From positions 234,133,901 through 234,197,900 of the forward strand of contig OY821517.1 of the NCBI GenBank assembly GCA_963682025.1: 64,000 bases of DNA. Direction: 5' to 3'. Source of the DNA: Cordilura impudica (Eukaryota; Arthropoda; Insecta; Diptera; Scathophagidae). The position numbers and the translations under genes were made by a program. Each line of letters opens with the position of its first letter. The stretch's first letter is position 1. Below, in pieces: positions 1 to 21,105 of this stretch. Under the pieces are notes generated by a model. The model was not told where the DNA came from and searched no databases. It was given only the letters and a program-made list of their open reading frames with translations.

Positions 1-647
1 AATAGTGGAAATTAGAAGTATAAATGCAAAAAAAAAAAAAAAAAAAAAAAATATTCAAAATTCAAAAATAACGATTGTTTGTTTGGACAGAGTTGTATCT
101 TCTGAAATTAATACAAAGTAAAGCTGTATGGTACGAAAACTGAAAACTAACCACACTGCTCGTAGGCCTGACTTTAGGTGAGTGTGTTAAAGCGCTGACC
201 AAAAAGTGCAAGTACGAGTGTATGTGAAGTTCACGGTTCAAAACCTCACGGCCGCCCTAAGTAGAAAAAATTTTCATATAGAAACAACCTATTCAATTAA
301 AACATAACAATTATCACAATGTTCAATAAATCGCTGATGAAGGCTGAAATGCCAGAAACCGGTCCGATTAAGAATACAGTGCAGTTATGAATTTTTGAAA
401 TATATGCTTTCTTCTTCTCTACCACGCACCATTTAAAACAAAATTAAAAAAATTGCATATTAATTACAGTAGTAATTGCAATATGTCTGAAAAATGACTA
501 TAAATCTAACAAAACAAAAAATTTTCTTCGCTTCACAGCGTCATCTCAAATATATGTAAAGTGCATATGTAGGTATGTACAAAAACCGTACATCACATAT
601 GACAACTCTTACGAAAACTGAGAATAGTGGAAATTAGAAGTATAAAT

Positions 648-687
<40 letters not shown>

Positions 688-2303
688 TCAAAATTCAAAA
701 ATAACGATTGTTTGTTTGGACAGAGTTGTATCTTCTGAAATTAATACAAAGTAAAGCTGTATGGTACGAAAACTGAAAACTAACCACACTGCTCGTAGGC
801 CTGACTTTAGGTGAGTGTGTTAAAGCGCTGACCAAAAAGTGCAAGTACGAGTGTATGTGAAGTTCACGGTTCAAAACCTCACGGCCGCCCTAAGTAGAAA
901 AAATTTTCATATAGAAACAACCTATTCAATTAAAACATAACAATTATCACAATGTTCAATAAATCGCTGATGAAGGCTGAAATGCCAGAAACCGGTCCGA
1001 TTAAGAATACAGTGCAGTTATGAATTTTTGAAATATATGCTTTCTTCTTCTCTACCACGCACCATTTAAAACAAAATTAAAAAAATTGCATATTAATTAC
1101 AGTAGTAATTGCAATATGTCTGAAAAATGACTATAAATCTAACAAAACAAAAAATTTTCTTCGCTTCACAGCGTCATCTCAAATATATGTAAAGTGCATA
1201 TGTAGGTATGTACAAAAACCGTACATCACATATGACAACTCTTACGAAAACTGAGAATAGTGGAAATTAGAAGTATAAATGCAAAAAAAAAAAAAAAAAA
1301 AATATTCAAAATTCAAAAATAACGATTGTTTGTTTGGACAGAGTTGTATCTTCTGAAATTAATACAAAGTAAAGCTGTATGGTACGAAAACTGAAAACTA
1401 ACCACACTGCTCGTAGGCCTGACTTTAGGTGAGTGTGTTAAAGCGCTGACCAAAAAGTGCAAGTACGAGTGTATGTGAAGTTCACGGTTCAAAACCTCAC
1501 GGCCGCCCTAAGTAGAAAAAATTTTCATATAGAAACAACCTATTCAATTAAAACATAACAATTATCACAATGTTCAATAAATCGCTGATGAAGGCTGAAA
1601 TGCCAGAAACCGGTCCGATTAAGAATACAGTGCAGTTATGAATTTTTGAAATATATGCTTTCTTCTTCTCTACCACGCACCATTTAAAACAAAATTAAAA
1701 AAATTGCATATTAATTACAGTAGTAATTGCAATATGTCTGAAAAATGACTATAAATCTAACAAAACAAAAAATTTTCTTCGCTTCACAGCGTCATCTCAA
1801 ATATATGTAAAGTGCATATGTAGGTATGTACAAAAACCGTACATCACATATGACAACTCTTACGAAAACTGAGAATAGTGGAAATTAGAAGTATAAAAAC
1901 AAAAAAAAAAAAAAATATTCAAAATTCAAAAATAACGATTGTTTGTTTGGACAGAGTTGTATCTTCTGAAATTAATACAAAGTAAAGCTGTATGGTACGA
2001 AAACTGAAAACTAACCACACTGCTCGTAGGCCTGACTTTAGGTGAGTGTGTTAAAGCGCTGACCAAAAAGTGCAAGTACGAGTGTATGTGAAGTTCACGG
2101 TTCAAAACCTCACGGCCGCCCTAAGTAGAAAAAATTTTCATATAGAAACAACCTATTCAATTAAAACATAACAATTATCACAATGTTCAATAAATCGCTG
2201 ATGAAGGCTGAAATGCCAGAAACCGGTCCGATTAAGAATACAGTGCAGTTATGAATTTTTGAAATATATGCTTTCTTCTTCTCTACCACGCACCATTTAA
2301 AAA
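1..2303. repeat. Tandem array of a ~620-bp unit (3.7 copies)
   Basis: Four head-to-tail copies begin at 1, 623, 1256 and 1874. The fourth stops after the CACGCACCATTTAAA segment near 2300. Copies are nearly identical apart from an A-tract about 27 bases into each unit, which varies from about 13 to 33 A. An inverted copy lies at 21619-22125. The unit contains a tRNA-like promoter pair (see 150-255), so it may derive from a SINE or tRNA pseudogene that became a satellite. No open reading frame of note is present. Confidence 0.95.
150..255 (+). other. tRNA-like segment with box A and box B (repeated in each 620-bp unit)
   Basis: TAGGTGAGTGTG at 175-186 followed by TTAAAGCGCTGACC resembles the D-arm of a Ser/Leu-type tRNA. 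GGTTCAAAACC at 235-245 fits the RNA polymerase III box B consensus. The spacing of about 50 nt is normal for tRNA genes. The acceptor and T stems do not pair well, so this is a tRNA-derived relic (SINE head or pseudogene), not a working tRNA. It recurs at the same offset in the other units and in the inverted copy. Confidence 0.4.
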
Positions 2304-2661
2304 AAATTATTTTTGACTCTTTTTGGTTAATCAAAAATTTTTTTGCGCATAAGAAAGCTGAGATTTTTCCTTTAAGTGCTTTTTGGTCGCTTTGTTGGAT
2401 GCAAGTGGGATATCTATCAAAATAAATGTTTTGTAACTCAAGGCAACGGTTTATAAATTTTTAGCATATGGACTATTTTGAATTTTTTCCTATTTGTGTG
2501 TTAGTGTTTCTAAAACCTTACAAATAAACCTGATACTGAGAAACTAGACAAATTATCCTTTCCGACGGTATGTAACATAAGTAACTAAAATTTCATATCT
2601 TCGATACTGTAATACCCGCAATATGATAAACTCAGGAATAAAATTACGTTTTTCTATAGAA
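2304..2661. other. AT-rich spacer, nothing recognised
   Basis: Unique AT-rich sequence between the 620-bp array and the AAT microsatellite. I see no ORF, RNA gene or repeat boundary in it. Confidence 0.5.
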
Positions 2662-9232
<6,571 letters not shown>

Positions 9233-9239
9233 CTATATA

Positions 9240-10600
9240 TATAAAATTCATTTTCTGTTTGTTTGTTTGTTTGTTTGTTTGTTTGTTTGTTTGACCGCTA
9301 TACAAATTTTTGTTTTTCAACGGATTTTCCTGAAATTTTGTACACACGATCTCTATACCCCAGGAAAGGTCGCCATATACTTTTTACCGGCCACGCCTAC
9401 TTTTACGCCCACTTTTTATGTAAAATTCATTTTCTGTTTTATTCATATTTGTTCACTATACAAATTTTTTATTTGTTAACAGATTTCTCTGAAATTCGGT
9501 ACACACGATCCCTGTACTCCAGCTAAGGTCGCCATATACTTTTTATCGACCACGCCTACTTTTACGCCCACTTTTTATATACAATTCATTTTCTTCTTTT
9601 TGGTATATTTGTTCGGTATACAAATTTTTATTTTTCAACGCATTTCTCTGAAATTTGGTACACACGATCTTTGTACCTCAGGCCAGGTCACCGGGTGATT
9701 CTTGCGGCCACACCTACTTTTACGCCCACTTTTTGTATACAATTTGTTTTCTGTTTTTTGGTATATTTGTTTGCTATAAAAATTTTTGTTTTTCAACGGA
9801 ATTCTCTGAAATTTGGTACACACGACCTCTGTACTCCACCTAAGGTCGCCATATGCTTCGTACCGGCCACGCCTACTTTAACGCCCACTTTTTGTATACA
9901 ATTCATTTTGTTTTTTGGTATATTTGTTCGCTATACAAATTTTTATTTTTCAACCGATTTCTCTGAAATTTGGTACACACGATCTCTCTCCTCCAGGGAA
10001 AGTCGACATATTCTTCGTACCGGTCACGCCTACTATTATGCCCACTTTTTGTATACAATTCATATTCTGGTTTTAGGTACATTTGTTCGCTACATAATTT
10101 TTTTAACGGATTGAAATTTGCTACACACGATCTCTGTACTCCAGAGAGGTCGCCATATGATTCTTGCCGGTCACGCCTACTTCTACGCCCGCTTTTTATA
10201 CAAAATTAATTTTCTGTTTTTTGGAATATTTGTTCACTATAGAAATTTTTATTTTTCAAGGGATGTCTAAAATTTGGTCACACGATCTCTATACTACAGA
10301 GAAGGTCACCATATGCTTCTTACAGGCCACGCCTACTTTACGCCAACTTCTATGTATATAAAACTTATTTTTTCCTTTTATTTGTTTCTTTATTTGATTG
10401 CTATAAAAACTTTTATTTTTCAATGGCTTTCTTCGAAATTTAGTACATATTCCAGGGAAGGTCGCTGTATGATTTTTACCGACCACTCCTAATTTACGCC
10501 CAATTTTCTTATAAAATTCATATTTTGTTGTGTGGTATATTTCTTCCCTATACAAATTTGTACTTTTCAATGGATTTCTCTGAAATTTGGGTTACACGAA
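9240..10600. repeat. Tandem ~159-bp repeat, about 8.5 diverged copies
   Basis: AATTCATTTTCTG-type unit starts recur near 9243, 9423, 9582, 9741, 9899, 10059, 10206, 10367 and 10516. Each unit carries conserved blocks: TTTCAACGGATTTCTCTGAA, GGTACACACGATCTCTGTAC, AAGGTCGCCATATG and CCACGCCTAC. Copies differ by 10-20 percent and small indels. A (GTTT)n run at 9256-9292 sits at the junction with the AAT tract. The many short frames in all phases are repeat artefacts. Confidence 0.9.
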
Positions 10601-10849
10601 AATAACTACACGGTGAACAAATTCCCCAAACTTAAAAAAAGGTACCCAAAAGAAATGAAGAAATTCCCCATTTTTTTTTAATTGAAATAAAAAATGAACT
10701 TACTCCCCAAATTCGTTCTTAAATTTTTGCATATTTTTATTTAATGAATTTTGTTAAATATTTATTTTAGTGAACATTTGCATACTGCTCTCAATATATG
10801 TCCAACAATAAATGCATTTAAAATGAGTATTCTTTTCAAGATAAGTTGG
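10601..10849. other. Spacer, nothing recognised
   Basis: AT-rich sequence with no recognisable coding or repeat signal, between the 159-bp array and the GC-rich repeat. Confidence 0.4.
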
Positions 10850-11300
10850 CAACAGCTGCGCGGCAGCACAGGTGTGGTTGCCAAACGCGCGGAAGCGGCG
10901 CGTGGCGTGCGACCGCGGACTCGGATGCGACGCGCTCTCGGAACACAGCTCAGCTAAAATATCGCAATGCTCTAAAAAATATGTTTTAGGAATTAAAATA
11001 AGTTAACGAGAACTAAGCGGAGGCACGGGTAGTAGCTGCGAGGAAGCGGCGCGAGGCGCGCGGACGCGACGCGCTCGCGGAACACAGCTCAGCTAAAATA
11101 TCGACCGCGAATTCGGACACGACGGATGCGCACGCGACGCGCTTTCGGAACACAGCTCAGCTAAAATATCGCAATGCTCTAAAAAATATGTTTTAGGAAT
11201 TAAAATAAGTTAACGAGAACTAAGCGGAGGCACGGGTAGTAGCTGCGAGGAAGCGGCGCGAGGGGCGCGGACGCGACGCGCTCGCGGAACACAGCTGAGC
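10850..11300. repeat. GC-rich tandem repeat truncated by assembly gap
   Basis: A block rich in CpG (GCGGCGCG, GACGCGACGCGCTC) followed by GGAACACAGCTCAGC and TAAAATATCGCAATGC repeats with a period of about 210 bp (unit landmarks near 10937 and 11147, a shorter internal copy near 11080). It ends directly at the N gap, so the array is probably longer in the genome. It is the only GC-rich stretch in the window. Confidence 0.8.
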
Positions 11301-11500
11301 NNNNNNNNNNNNNNNNNNNNNNNNNNNNNNNNNNNNNNNNNNNNNNNNNNNNNNNNNNNNNNNNNNNNNNNNNNNNNNNNNNNNNNNNNNNNNNNNNNNN
11401 NNNNNNNNNNNNNNNNNNNNNNNNNNNNNNNNNNNNNNNNNNNNNNNNNNNNNNNNNNNNNNNNNNNNNNNNNNNNNNNNNNNNNNNNNNNNNNNNNNNN
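11301..11500. other. Assembly gap (200 N)
   Basis: Exactly 200 N, probably a placeholder of arbitrary size. It joins a GC-rich repeat to a pure heptamer satellite, so the adjacency of the two flanks is not proven. Confidence 1.
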
Positions 11501-14500
11501 TTACATTTTACATTTTACATTTTACATTTTACATTTTACATTTTACATTTTACATTTTACATTTTACATTTTACATTTTACATTTTACATTTTACATTTT
11601 ACATTTTACATTTTACATTTTACATTTTACATTTTACATTTTACATTTTACATTTTACATTTTACATTTTACATTTTACATTTTACATTTTACATTTTAC
11701 ATTTTACATTTTACATTTTACATTTTACATTTTACATTTTACATTTTACATTTTACATTTTACATTTTACATTTTACATTTTACATTTTACATTTTACAT
11801 TTTACATTTTACATTTTACATTTTACATTTTACATTTTACATTTTACATTTTACATTTTACATTTTACATTTTACATTTTACATTTTACATTTTACATTT
11901 TACATTTTACATTTTACATTTTACATTTTACATTTTACATTTTACATTTTACATTTTACATTTTACATTTTACATTTTACATTTTACATTTTACATTTTA
12001 CATTTTACATTTTACATTTTACATTTTACATTTTACATTTTACATTTTACATTTTACATTTTACATTTTACATTTTACATTTTACATTTTACATTTTACA
12101 TTTTACATTTTACATTTTACATTTTACATTTTACATTTTACATTTTACATTTTACATTTTACATTTTACATTTTACATTTTACATTTTACATTTTACATT
12201 TTACATTTTACATTTTACATTTTACATTTTACATTTTACATTTTACATTTTACATTTTACATTTTACATTTTACATTTTACATTTTACATTTTACATTTT
12301 ACATTTTACATTTTACATTTTACATTTTACATTTTACATTTTACATTTTACATTTTACATTTTACATTTTACATTTTACATTTTACATTTTACATTTTAC
12401 ATTTTACATTTTACATTTTACATTTTACATTTTACATTTTACATTTTACATTTTACATTTTACATTTTACATTTTACATTTTACATTTTACATTTTACAT
12501 TTTACATTTTACATTTTACATTTTACATTTTACATTTTACATTTTACATTTTACATTTTACATTTTACATTTTACATTTTACATTTTACATTTTACATTT
12601 TACATTTTACATTTTACATTTTACATTTTACATTTTACATTTTACATTTTACATTTTACATTTTACATTTTACATTTTACATTTTACATTTTACATTTTA
12701 CATTTTACATTTTACATTTTACATTTTACATTTTACATTTTACATTTTACATTTTACATTTTACATTTTACATTTTACATTTTACATTTTACATTTTACA
12801 TTTTACATTTTACATTTTACATTTTACATTTTACATTTTACATTTTACATTTTACATTTTACATTTTACATTTTACATTTTACATTTTACATTTTACATT
12901 TTACATTTTACATTTTACATTTTACATTTTACATTTTACATTTTACATTTTACATTTTACATTTTACATTTTACATTTTACATTTTACATTTTACATTTT
13001 ACATTTTACATTTTACATTTTACATTTTACATTTTACATTTTACATTTTACATTTTACATTTTACATTTTACATTTTACATTTTACATTTTACATTTTAC
13101 ATTTTACATTTTACATTTTACATTTTACATTTTACATTTTACATTTTACATTTTACATTTTACATTTTACATTTTACATTTTACATTTTACATTTTACAT
13201 TTTACATTTTACATTTTACATTTTACATTTTACATTTTACATTTTACATTTTACATTTTACATTTTACATTTTACATTTTACATTTTACATTTTACATTT
13301 TACATTTTACATTTTACATTTTACATTTTACATTTTACATTTTACATTTTACATTTTACATTTTACATTTTACATTTTACATTTTACATTTTACATTTTA
13401 CATTTTACATTTTACATTTTACATTTTACATTTTACATTTTACATTTTACATTTTACATTTTACATTTTACATTTTACATTTTACATTTTACATTTTACA
13501 TTTTACATTTTACATTTTACATTTTACATTTTACATTTTACATTTTACATTTTACATTTTACATTTTACATTTTACATTTTACATTTTACATTTTACATT
13601 TTACATTTTACATTTTACATTTTACATTTTACATTTTACATTTTACATTTTACATTTTACATTTTACATTTTACATTTTACATTTTACATTTTACATTTT
13701 ACATTTTACATTTTACATTTTACATTTTACATTTTACATTTTACATTTTACATTTTACATTTTACATTTTACATTTTACATTTTACATTTTACATTTTAC
13801 ATTTTACATTTTACATTTTACATTTTACATTTTACATTTTACATTTTACATTTTACATTTTACATTTTACATTTTACATTTTACATTTTACATTTTACAT
13901 TTTACATTTTACATTTTACATTTTACATTTTACATTTTACATTTTACATTTTACATTTTACATTTTACATTTTACATTTTACATTTTACATTTTACATTT
14001 TACATTTTACATTTTACATTTTACATTTTACATTTTACATTTTACATTTTACATTTTACATTTTACATTTTACATTTTACATTTTACATTTTACATTTTA
14101 CATTTTACATTTTACATTTTACATTTTACATTTTACATTTTACATTTTACATTTTACATTTTACATTTTACATTTTACATTTTACATTTTACATTTTACA
14201 TTTTACATTTTACATTTTACATTTTACATTTTACATTTTACATTTTACATTTTACATTTTACATTTTACATTTTACATTTTACATTTTACATTTTACATT
14301 TTACATTTTACATTTTACATTTTACATTTTACATTTTACATTTTACATTTTACATTTTACATTTTACATTTTACATTTTACATTTTACATTTTACATTTT
14401 ACATTTTACATTTTACATTTTACATTTTACATTTTACATTTTACATTTTACATTTTACATTTTACATTTTACATTTTACATTTTACATTTTACATTTTAC

Positions 14501-17500
14501 ATTTTACATTTTACATTTTACATTTTACATTTTACATTTTACATTTTACATTTTACATTTTACATTTTACATTTTACATTTTACATTTTACATTTTACAT
14601 TTTACATTTTACATTTTACATTTTACATTTTACATTTTACATTTTACATTTTACATTTTACATTTTACATTTTACATTTTACATTTTACATTTTACATTT
14701 TACATTTTACATTTTACATTTTACATTTTACATTTTACATTTTACATTTTACATTTTACATTTTACATTTTACATTTTACATTTTACATTTTACATTTTA
14801 CATTTTACATTTTACATTTTACATTTTACATTTTACATTTTACATTTTACATTTTACATTTTACATTTTACATTTTACATTTTACATTTTACATTTTACA
14901 TTTTACATTTTACATTTTACATTTTACATTTTACATTTTACATTTTACATTTTACATTTTACATTTTACATTTTACATTTTACATTTTACATTTTACATT
15001 TTACATTTTACATTTTACATTTTACATTTTACATTTTACATTTTACATTTTACATTTTACATTTTACATTTTACATTTTACATTTTACATTTTACATTTT
15101 ACATTTTACATTTTACATTTTACATTTTACATTTTACATTTTACATTTTACATTTTACATTTTACATTTTACATTTTACATTTTACATTTTACATTTTAC
15201 ATTTTACATTTTACATTTTACATTTTACATTTTACATTTTACATTTTACATTTTACATTTTACATTTTACATTTTACATTTTACATTTTACATTTTACAT
15301 TTTACATTTTACATTTTACATTTTACATTTTACATTTTACATTTTACATTTTACATTTTACATTTTACATTTTACATTTTACATTTTACATTTTACATTT
15401 TACATTTTACATTTTACATTTTACATTTTACATTTTACATTTTACATTTTACATTTTACATTTTACATTTTACATTTTACATTTTACATTTTACATTTTA
15501 CATTTTACATTTTACATTTTACATTTTACATTTTACATTTTACATTTTACATTTTACATTTTACATTTTACATTTTACATTTTACATTTTACATTTTACA
15601 TTTTACATTTTACATTTTACATTTTACATTTTACATTTTACATTTTACATTTTACATTTTACATTTTACATTTTACATTTTACATTTTACATTTTACATT
15701 TTACATTTTACATTTTACATTTTACATTTTACATTTTACATTTTACATTTTACATTTTACATTTTACATTTTACATTTTACATTTTACATTTTACATTTT
15801 ACATTTTACATTTTACATTTTACATTTTACATTTTACATTTTACATTTTACATTTTACATTTTACATTTTACATTTTACATTTTACATTTTACATTTTAC
15901 ATTTTACATTTTACATTTTACATTTTACATTTTACATTTTACATTTTACATTTTACATTTTACATTTTACATTTTACATTTTACATTTTACATTTTACAT
16001 TTTACATTTTACATTTTACATTTTACATTTTACATTTTACATTTTACATTTTACATTTTACATTTTACATTTTACATTTTACATTTTACATTTTACATTT
16101 TACATTTTACATTTTACATTTTACATTTTACATTTTACATTTTACATTTTACATTTTACATTTTACATTTTACATTTTACATTTTACATTTTACATTTTA
16201 CATTTTACATTTTACATTTTACATTTTACATTTTACATTTTACATTTTACATTTTACATTTTACATTTTACATTTTACATTTTACATTTTACATTTTACA
16301 TTTTACATTTTACATTTTACATTTTACATTTTACATTTTACATTTTACATTTTACATTTTACATTTTACATTTTAATACATTTTACATTTTACATTTTAC
16401 ATTTTACATTTTACATTTTACATTTTACATTTTACATTTTACATTTTACATTTTACATTTTACATTTTACATTTTACATTTTACATTTTACATTTTACAT
16501 TTTACATTTTACATTTTACATTTTACATTTTACATTTTACATTTTACATTTTACATTTTACATTTTACATTTTACATTTTACATTTTACATTTTACATTT
16601 TACATTTTACATTTTACATTTTACATTTTACATTTTACATTTTACATTTTACATTTTACATTTTACATTTTACATTTTACATTTTACATTTTACATTTTA
16701 CATTTTACATTTTACATTTTACATTTTACATTTTACATTTTACATTTTACATTTTACATTTTACATTTTACATTTTACATTTTACATTTTACATTTTACA
16801 TTTTACATTTTACATTTTACATTTTACATTTTACATTTTACATTTTACATTTTACATTTTACATTTTACATTTTACATTTTACATTTTACATTTTACATT
16901 TTACATTTTACATTTTACATTTTACATTTTACATTTTACATTTTACATTTTACATTTTACATTTTACATTTTACATTTTACATTTTACATTTTACATTTT
17001 ACATTTTACATTTTACATTTTACATTTTACATTTTACATTTTACATTTTACATTTTACATTTTACATTTTACATTTTACATTTTACATTTTACATTTTAC
17101 ATTTTACATTTTACATTTTACATTTTACATTTTACATTTTACATTTTACATTTTACATTTTACATTTTACATTTTACATTTTACATTTTACATTTTACAT
17201 TTTACATTTTACATTTTACATTTTACATTTTACATTTTACATTTTACATTTTACATTTTACATTTTACATTTTACATTTTACATTTTACATTTTACATTT
17301 TACATTTTACATTTTACATTTTACATTTTACATTTTACATTTTACATTTTACATTTTACATTTTACATTTTACATTTTACATTTTACATTTTACATTTTA
17401 CATTTTACATTTTACATTTTACATTTTACATTTTACATTTTACATTTTACATTTTACATTTTACATTTTACATTTTACATTTTACATTTTACATTTTACA

Positions 17501-20437
17501 TTTTACATTTTACATTTTACATTTTACATTTTACATTTTACATTTTACATTTTACATTTTACATTTTACATTTTACATTTTACATTTTACATTTTACATT
17601 TTACATTTTACATTTTACATTTTACATTTTACATTTTACATTTTACATTTTACATTTTACATTTTACATTTTACATTTTACATTTTACATTTTACATTTT
17701 ACATTTTACATTTTACATTTTACATTTTACATTTTACATTTTACATTTTACATTTTACATTTTACATTTTACATTTTACATTTTACATTTTACATTTTAC
17801 ATTTTACATTTTACATTTTACATTTTACATTTTACATTTTACATTTTACATTTTACATTTTACATTTTACATTTTACATTTTACATTTTACATTTTACAT
17901 TTTACATTTTACATTTTACATTTTACATTTTACATTTTACATTTTACATTTTACATTTTACATTTTACATTTTACATTTTACATTTTACATTTTACATTT
18001 TACATTTTACATTTTACATTTTACATTTTACATTTTACATTTTACATTTTACATTTTACATTTTACATTTTACATTTTACATTTTACATTTTACATTTTA
18101 CATTTTACATTTTACATTTTACATTTTACATTTTACATTTTACATTTTACATTTTACATTTTACATTTTACATTTTACATTTTACATTTTACATTTTACA
18201 TTTTACATTTTACATTTTACATTTTACATTTTACATTTTACATTTTACATTTTACATTTTACATTTTACATTTTACATTTTACATTTTACATTTTACATT
18301 TTACATTTTACATTTTACATTTTACATTTTACATTTTACATTTTACATTTTACATTTTACATTTTACATTTTACATTTTACATTTTACATTTTACATTTT
18401 ACATTTTACATTTTACATTTTACATTTTACATTTTACATTTTACATTTTACATTTTACATTTTACATTTTACATTTTACATTTTACATTTTACATTTTAC
18501 ATTTTACATTTTACATTTTACATTTTACATTTTACATTTTACATTTTACATTTTACATTTTACATTTTACATTTTACATTTTACATTTTACATTTTACAT
18601 TTTACATTTTACATTTTACATTTTACATTTTACATTTTACATTTTACATTTTACATTTTACATTTTACATTTTACATTTTACATTTTACATTTTACATTT
18701 TACATTTTACATTTTACATTTTACATTTTACATTTTACATTTTACATTTTACATTTTACATTTTACATTTTACATTTTACATTTTACATTTTACATTTTA
18801 CATTTTACATTTTACATTTTACATTTTACATTTTACATTTTACATTTTACATTTTACATTTTACATTTTACATTTTACATTTTACATTTTACATTTTACA
18901 TTTTACATTTTACATTTTACATTTTACATTTTACATTTTACATTTTACATTTTACATTTTACATTTTACATTTTACATTTTACATTTTACATTTTACATT
19001 TTACATTTTACATTTTACATTTTACATTTTACATTTTACATTTTACATTTTACATTTTACATTTTACATTTTACATTTTACATTTTACATTTTACATTTT
19101 ACATTTTACATTTTACATTTTACATTTTACATTTTACATTTTACATTTTACATTTTACATTTTACATTTTACATTTTACATTTTACATTTTACATTTTAC
19201 ATTTTACATTTTACATTTTACATTTTACATTTTACATTTTACATTTTACATTTTACATTTTACATTTTACATTTTACATTTTACATTTTACATTTTACAT
19301 TTTACATTTTACATTTTACATTTTACATTTTACATTTTACATTTTACATTTTACATTTTACATTTTACATTTTACATTTTACATTTTACATTTTACATTT
19401 TACATTTTACATTTTACATTTTACATTTTACATTTTACATTTTACATATTACATTTTACATTTTACATTTTACATTTTACATTTTACATTTTACATTTTA
19501 CATATTACATATTACATATTACATTTTACATTTTGCATTTTACATTTTGCATTTTACATTTTACATTTTACATTTTACATTTACATTTTACATTTTACAT
19601 TTTACATTTTACATTTTACATTTTACATTTTACATTTTACATTTTACATTTTACATTTTACATTTTACATTTTACATTTTACATTTTACATTTTACATTT
19701 TACATTTTACATTTTACATTTTACATTTTACATTTTACATTTTACATTTTACATTTTACATTTTACATTTTACATTTTACATTTTACATTTCACATTTTA
19801 CATTTTACATTTTACATTTTACATTTTACATTTTACATTTTACATTTTACATTTTACATTTTACATTTTACATTTTACATTTTACATTTTACATTTTACA
19901 TTTTACATTTTACATTTTACATTTTACATTTTACATTTTACATTTTACATTTTACATTTTACATTTTACATTTTACATTTTACATTTTACATTTTACATT
20001 TTACATTTTACATTTTACATTTTACATTTTACATTTTACATTTTACATTTTACATTTTACATTTTACATTTTACATTTTACATTTTACATTTTACATTTT
20101 ACATTTTACATTTTACATTTTACATTTTACATTTTACATTTTACATTTTACATTTTACATTTTACATTTTACATTTTACATTTTACATTTTACATTTTAC
20201 ATTTTACATTTTACATTTTACATTTTACATTTTACATTTTACATTTTACATTTTACATTTTACATTTTACATTTTACATTTTACATTTTACATTTTACGT
20301 TTTACATTTTACATTTTACATTTTACATTTTACATTTTACATTTTACATTTTACATTTTTCATTTTACATTTTACATTTTACATTTTACATTTTACATTT
20401 TACATTTTACATTTTACATTTTACATTTTACATTTTA

Positions 20438-20440
<3 letters not shown>
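11501..20440. repeat. (ACATTTT)n heptamer satellite, about 8.9 kb
   Basis: An almost perfect head-to-tail array of the 7-mer ACATTTT, well over 1,200 copies. Rare variants include TTTTAATACA near 16371, ACATATT near 19445 and 19501-19520, and single-base changes near 19534-19580, 19791, 20300 and 20360. The uninterrupted core is next to the gap and the variants concentrate at the distal end, as expected if central units are homogenised. The 300-plus-codon HFTFYIL frames in it are artefacts of a 7-nt repeat that lacks stops. Confidence 0.97.
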
Positions 20441-20470
<30 letters not shown>

Positions 20471-20513
20471 TTAATTTTTTGTTTTTCATTTTTCATTTTC
20501 CATTCTCCATTTT

Positions 20514-20546
<33 letters not shown>

Positions 20547-20590
20547 TTCATTTTTCGTTTTCATTTTTTTTCGTTTTCATTTTTTCTTTC
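20441..20590. repeat. Degenerate edge of heptamer satellite
   Basis: The array decays into CCATTTT, TCATTTT and CGTTTT variants before normal sequence resumes. Confidence 0.8.
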
Positions 20591-20759
20591 ATATTGGCGA
20601 CTTTTTTTTTTATTATAACGTGGTAACGATAAAAAAATATGTGGCAATACTACTAACATGAGCTATGTTATTGTGTTCTTGGTATTGTTAATATATATAT
20701 ATGCATAATTTTTTTTTTTTTGGCATTTTTTTATGTTGTACAATTATAATGTTCAACCA

Positions 20760-21105
20760 CTAAACTGTTACAACAACACACTGGGTTTTATGTTTTTTTT
20801 AGAGGTATCTACATATTTTTGCTCGTACCTAATCACGATGATGCCCGATTTAGCAATTTTCAATACCCACCTGCTGGGAATTATGGCAAATGATATTATT
20901 GTAGCCTTATCCAGTAAGATTGCTTTTTTTGTGAATGAGCGTGATTTCAACAGACAGACGGACATCGCTATATCGACTCGGGCTGTGATAAGGATCAAGA
21001 ATATATATATGCTTTATGGGGTCGGAAATTAGTTTTTCGATGCGTTACAAACGGAATGACAAACCTATATATACCCTCTGCCACTGACGTGTGGAGGGTA
21101 TAATA
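20760..21105 (+). mobile_element. Family K non-coding repeat, copy 1
   Basis: Shares blocks with the copies at 41360-41880, 51800-51900 and 52480-52903: GAGGTATCTACATA near the start, CAGACGGACATCGCTATATC, ATAAGGATCAAGAATATATA, GGGGTCGGAAA, ACGGAATGACAAAC and a terminal TATATACCCTC/GAGGGTATA pair. I recognise this as a dispersed dipteran repeat of Helitron/DINE-like appearance but cannot assign the class. The 99-codon frame inside (20733-21032) is not conserved as protein among the copies. Confidence 0.6.

Noticed and set aside
11501..20440. Telomere repeat
   Set aside because: ACATTTT has no G-rich strand and Diptera do not use short telomerase repeats; no telomeric retrotransposons are adjacent.
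11501..20440. CRISPR array or other prokaryotic repeat system
   Set aside because: Regular repeats here are contiguous satellites without spacers, and the surroundings are eukaryotic transposons.
19533..20626. Overlapping 313- and 359-codon frames of HFTFYIL repeats
   Set aside because: A 7-bp repeat without stops is open in all three frames; it is satellite DNA.
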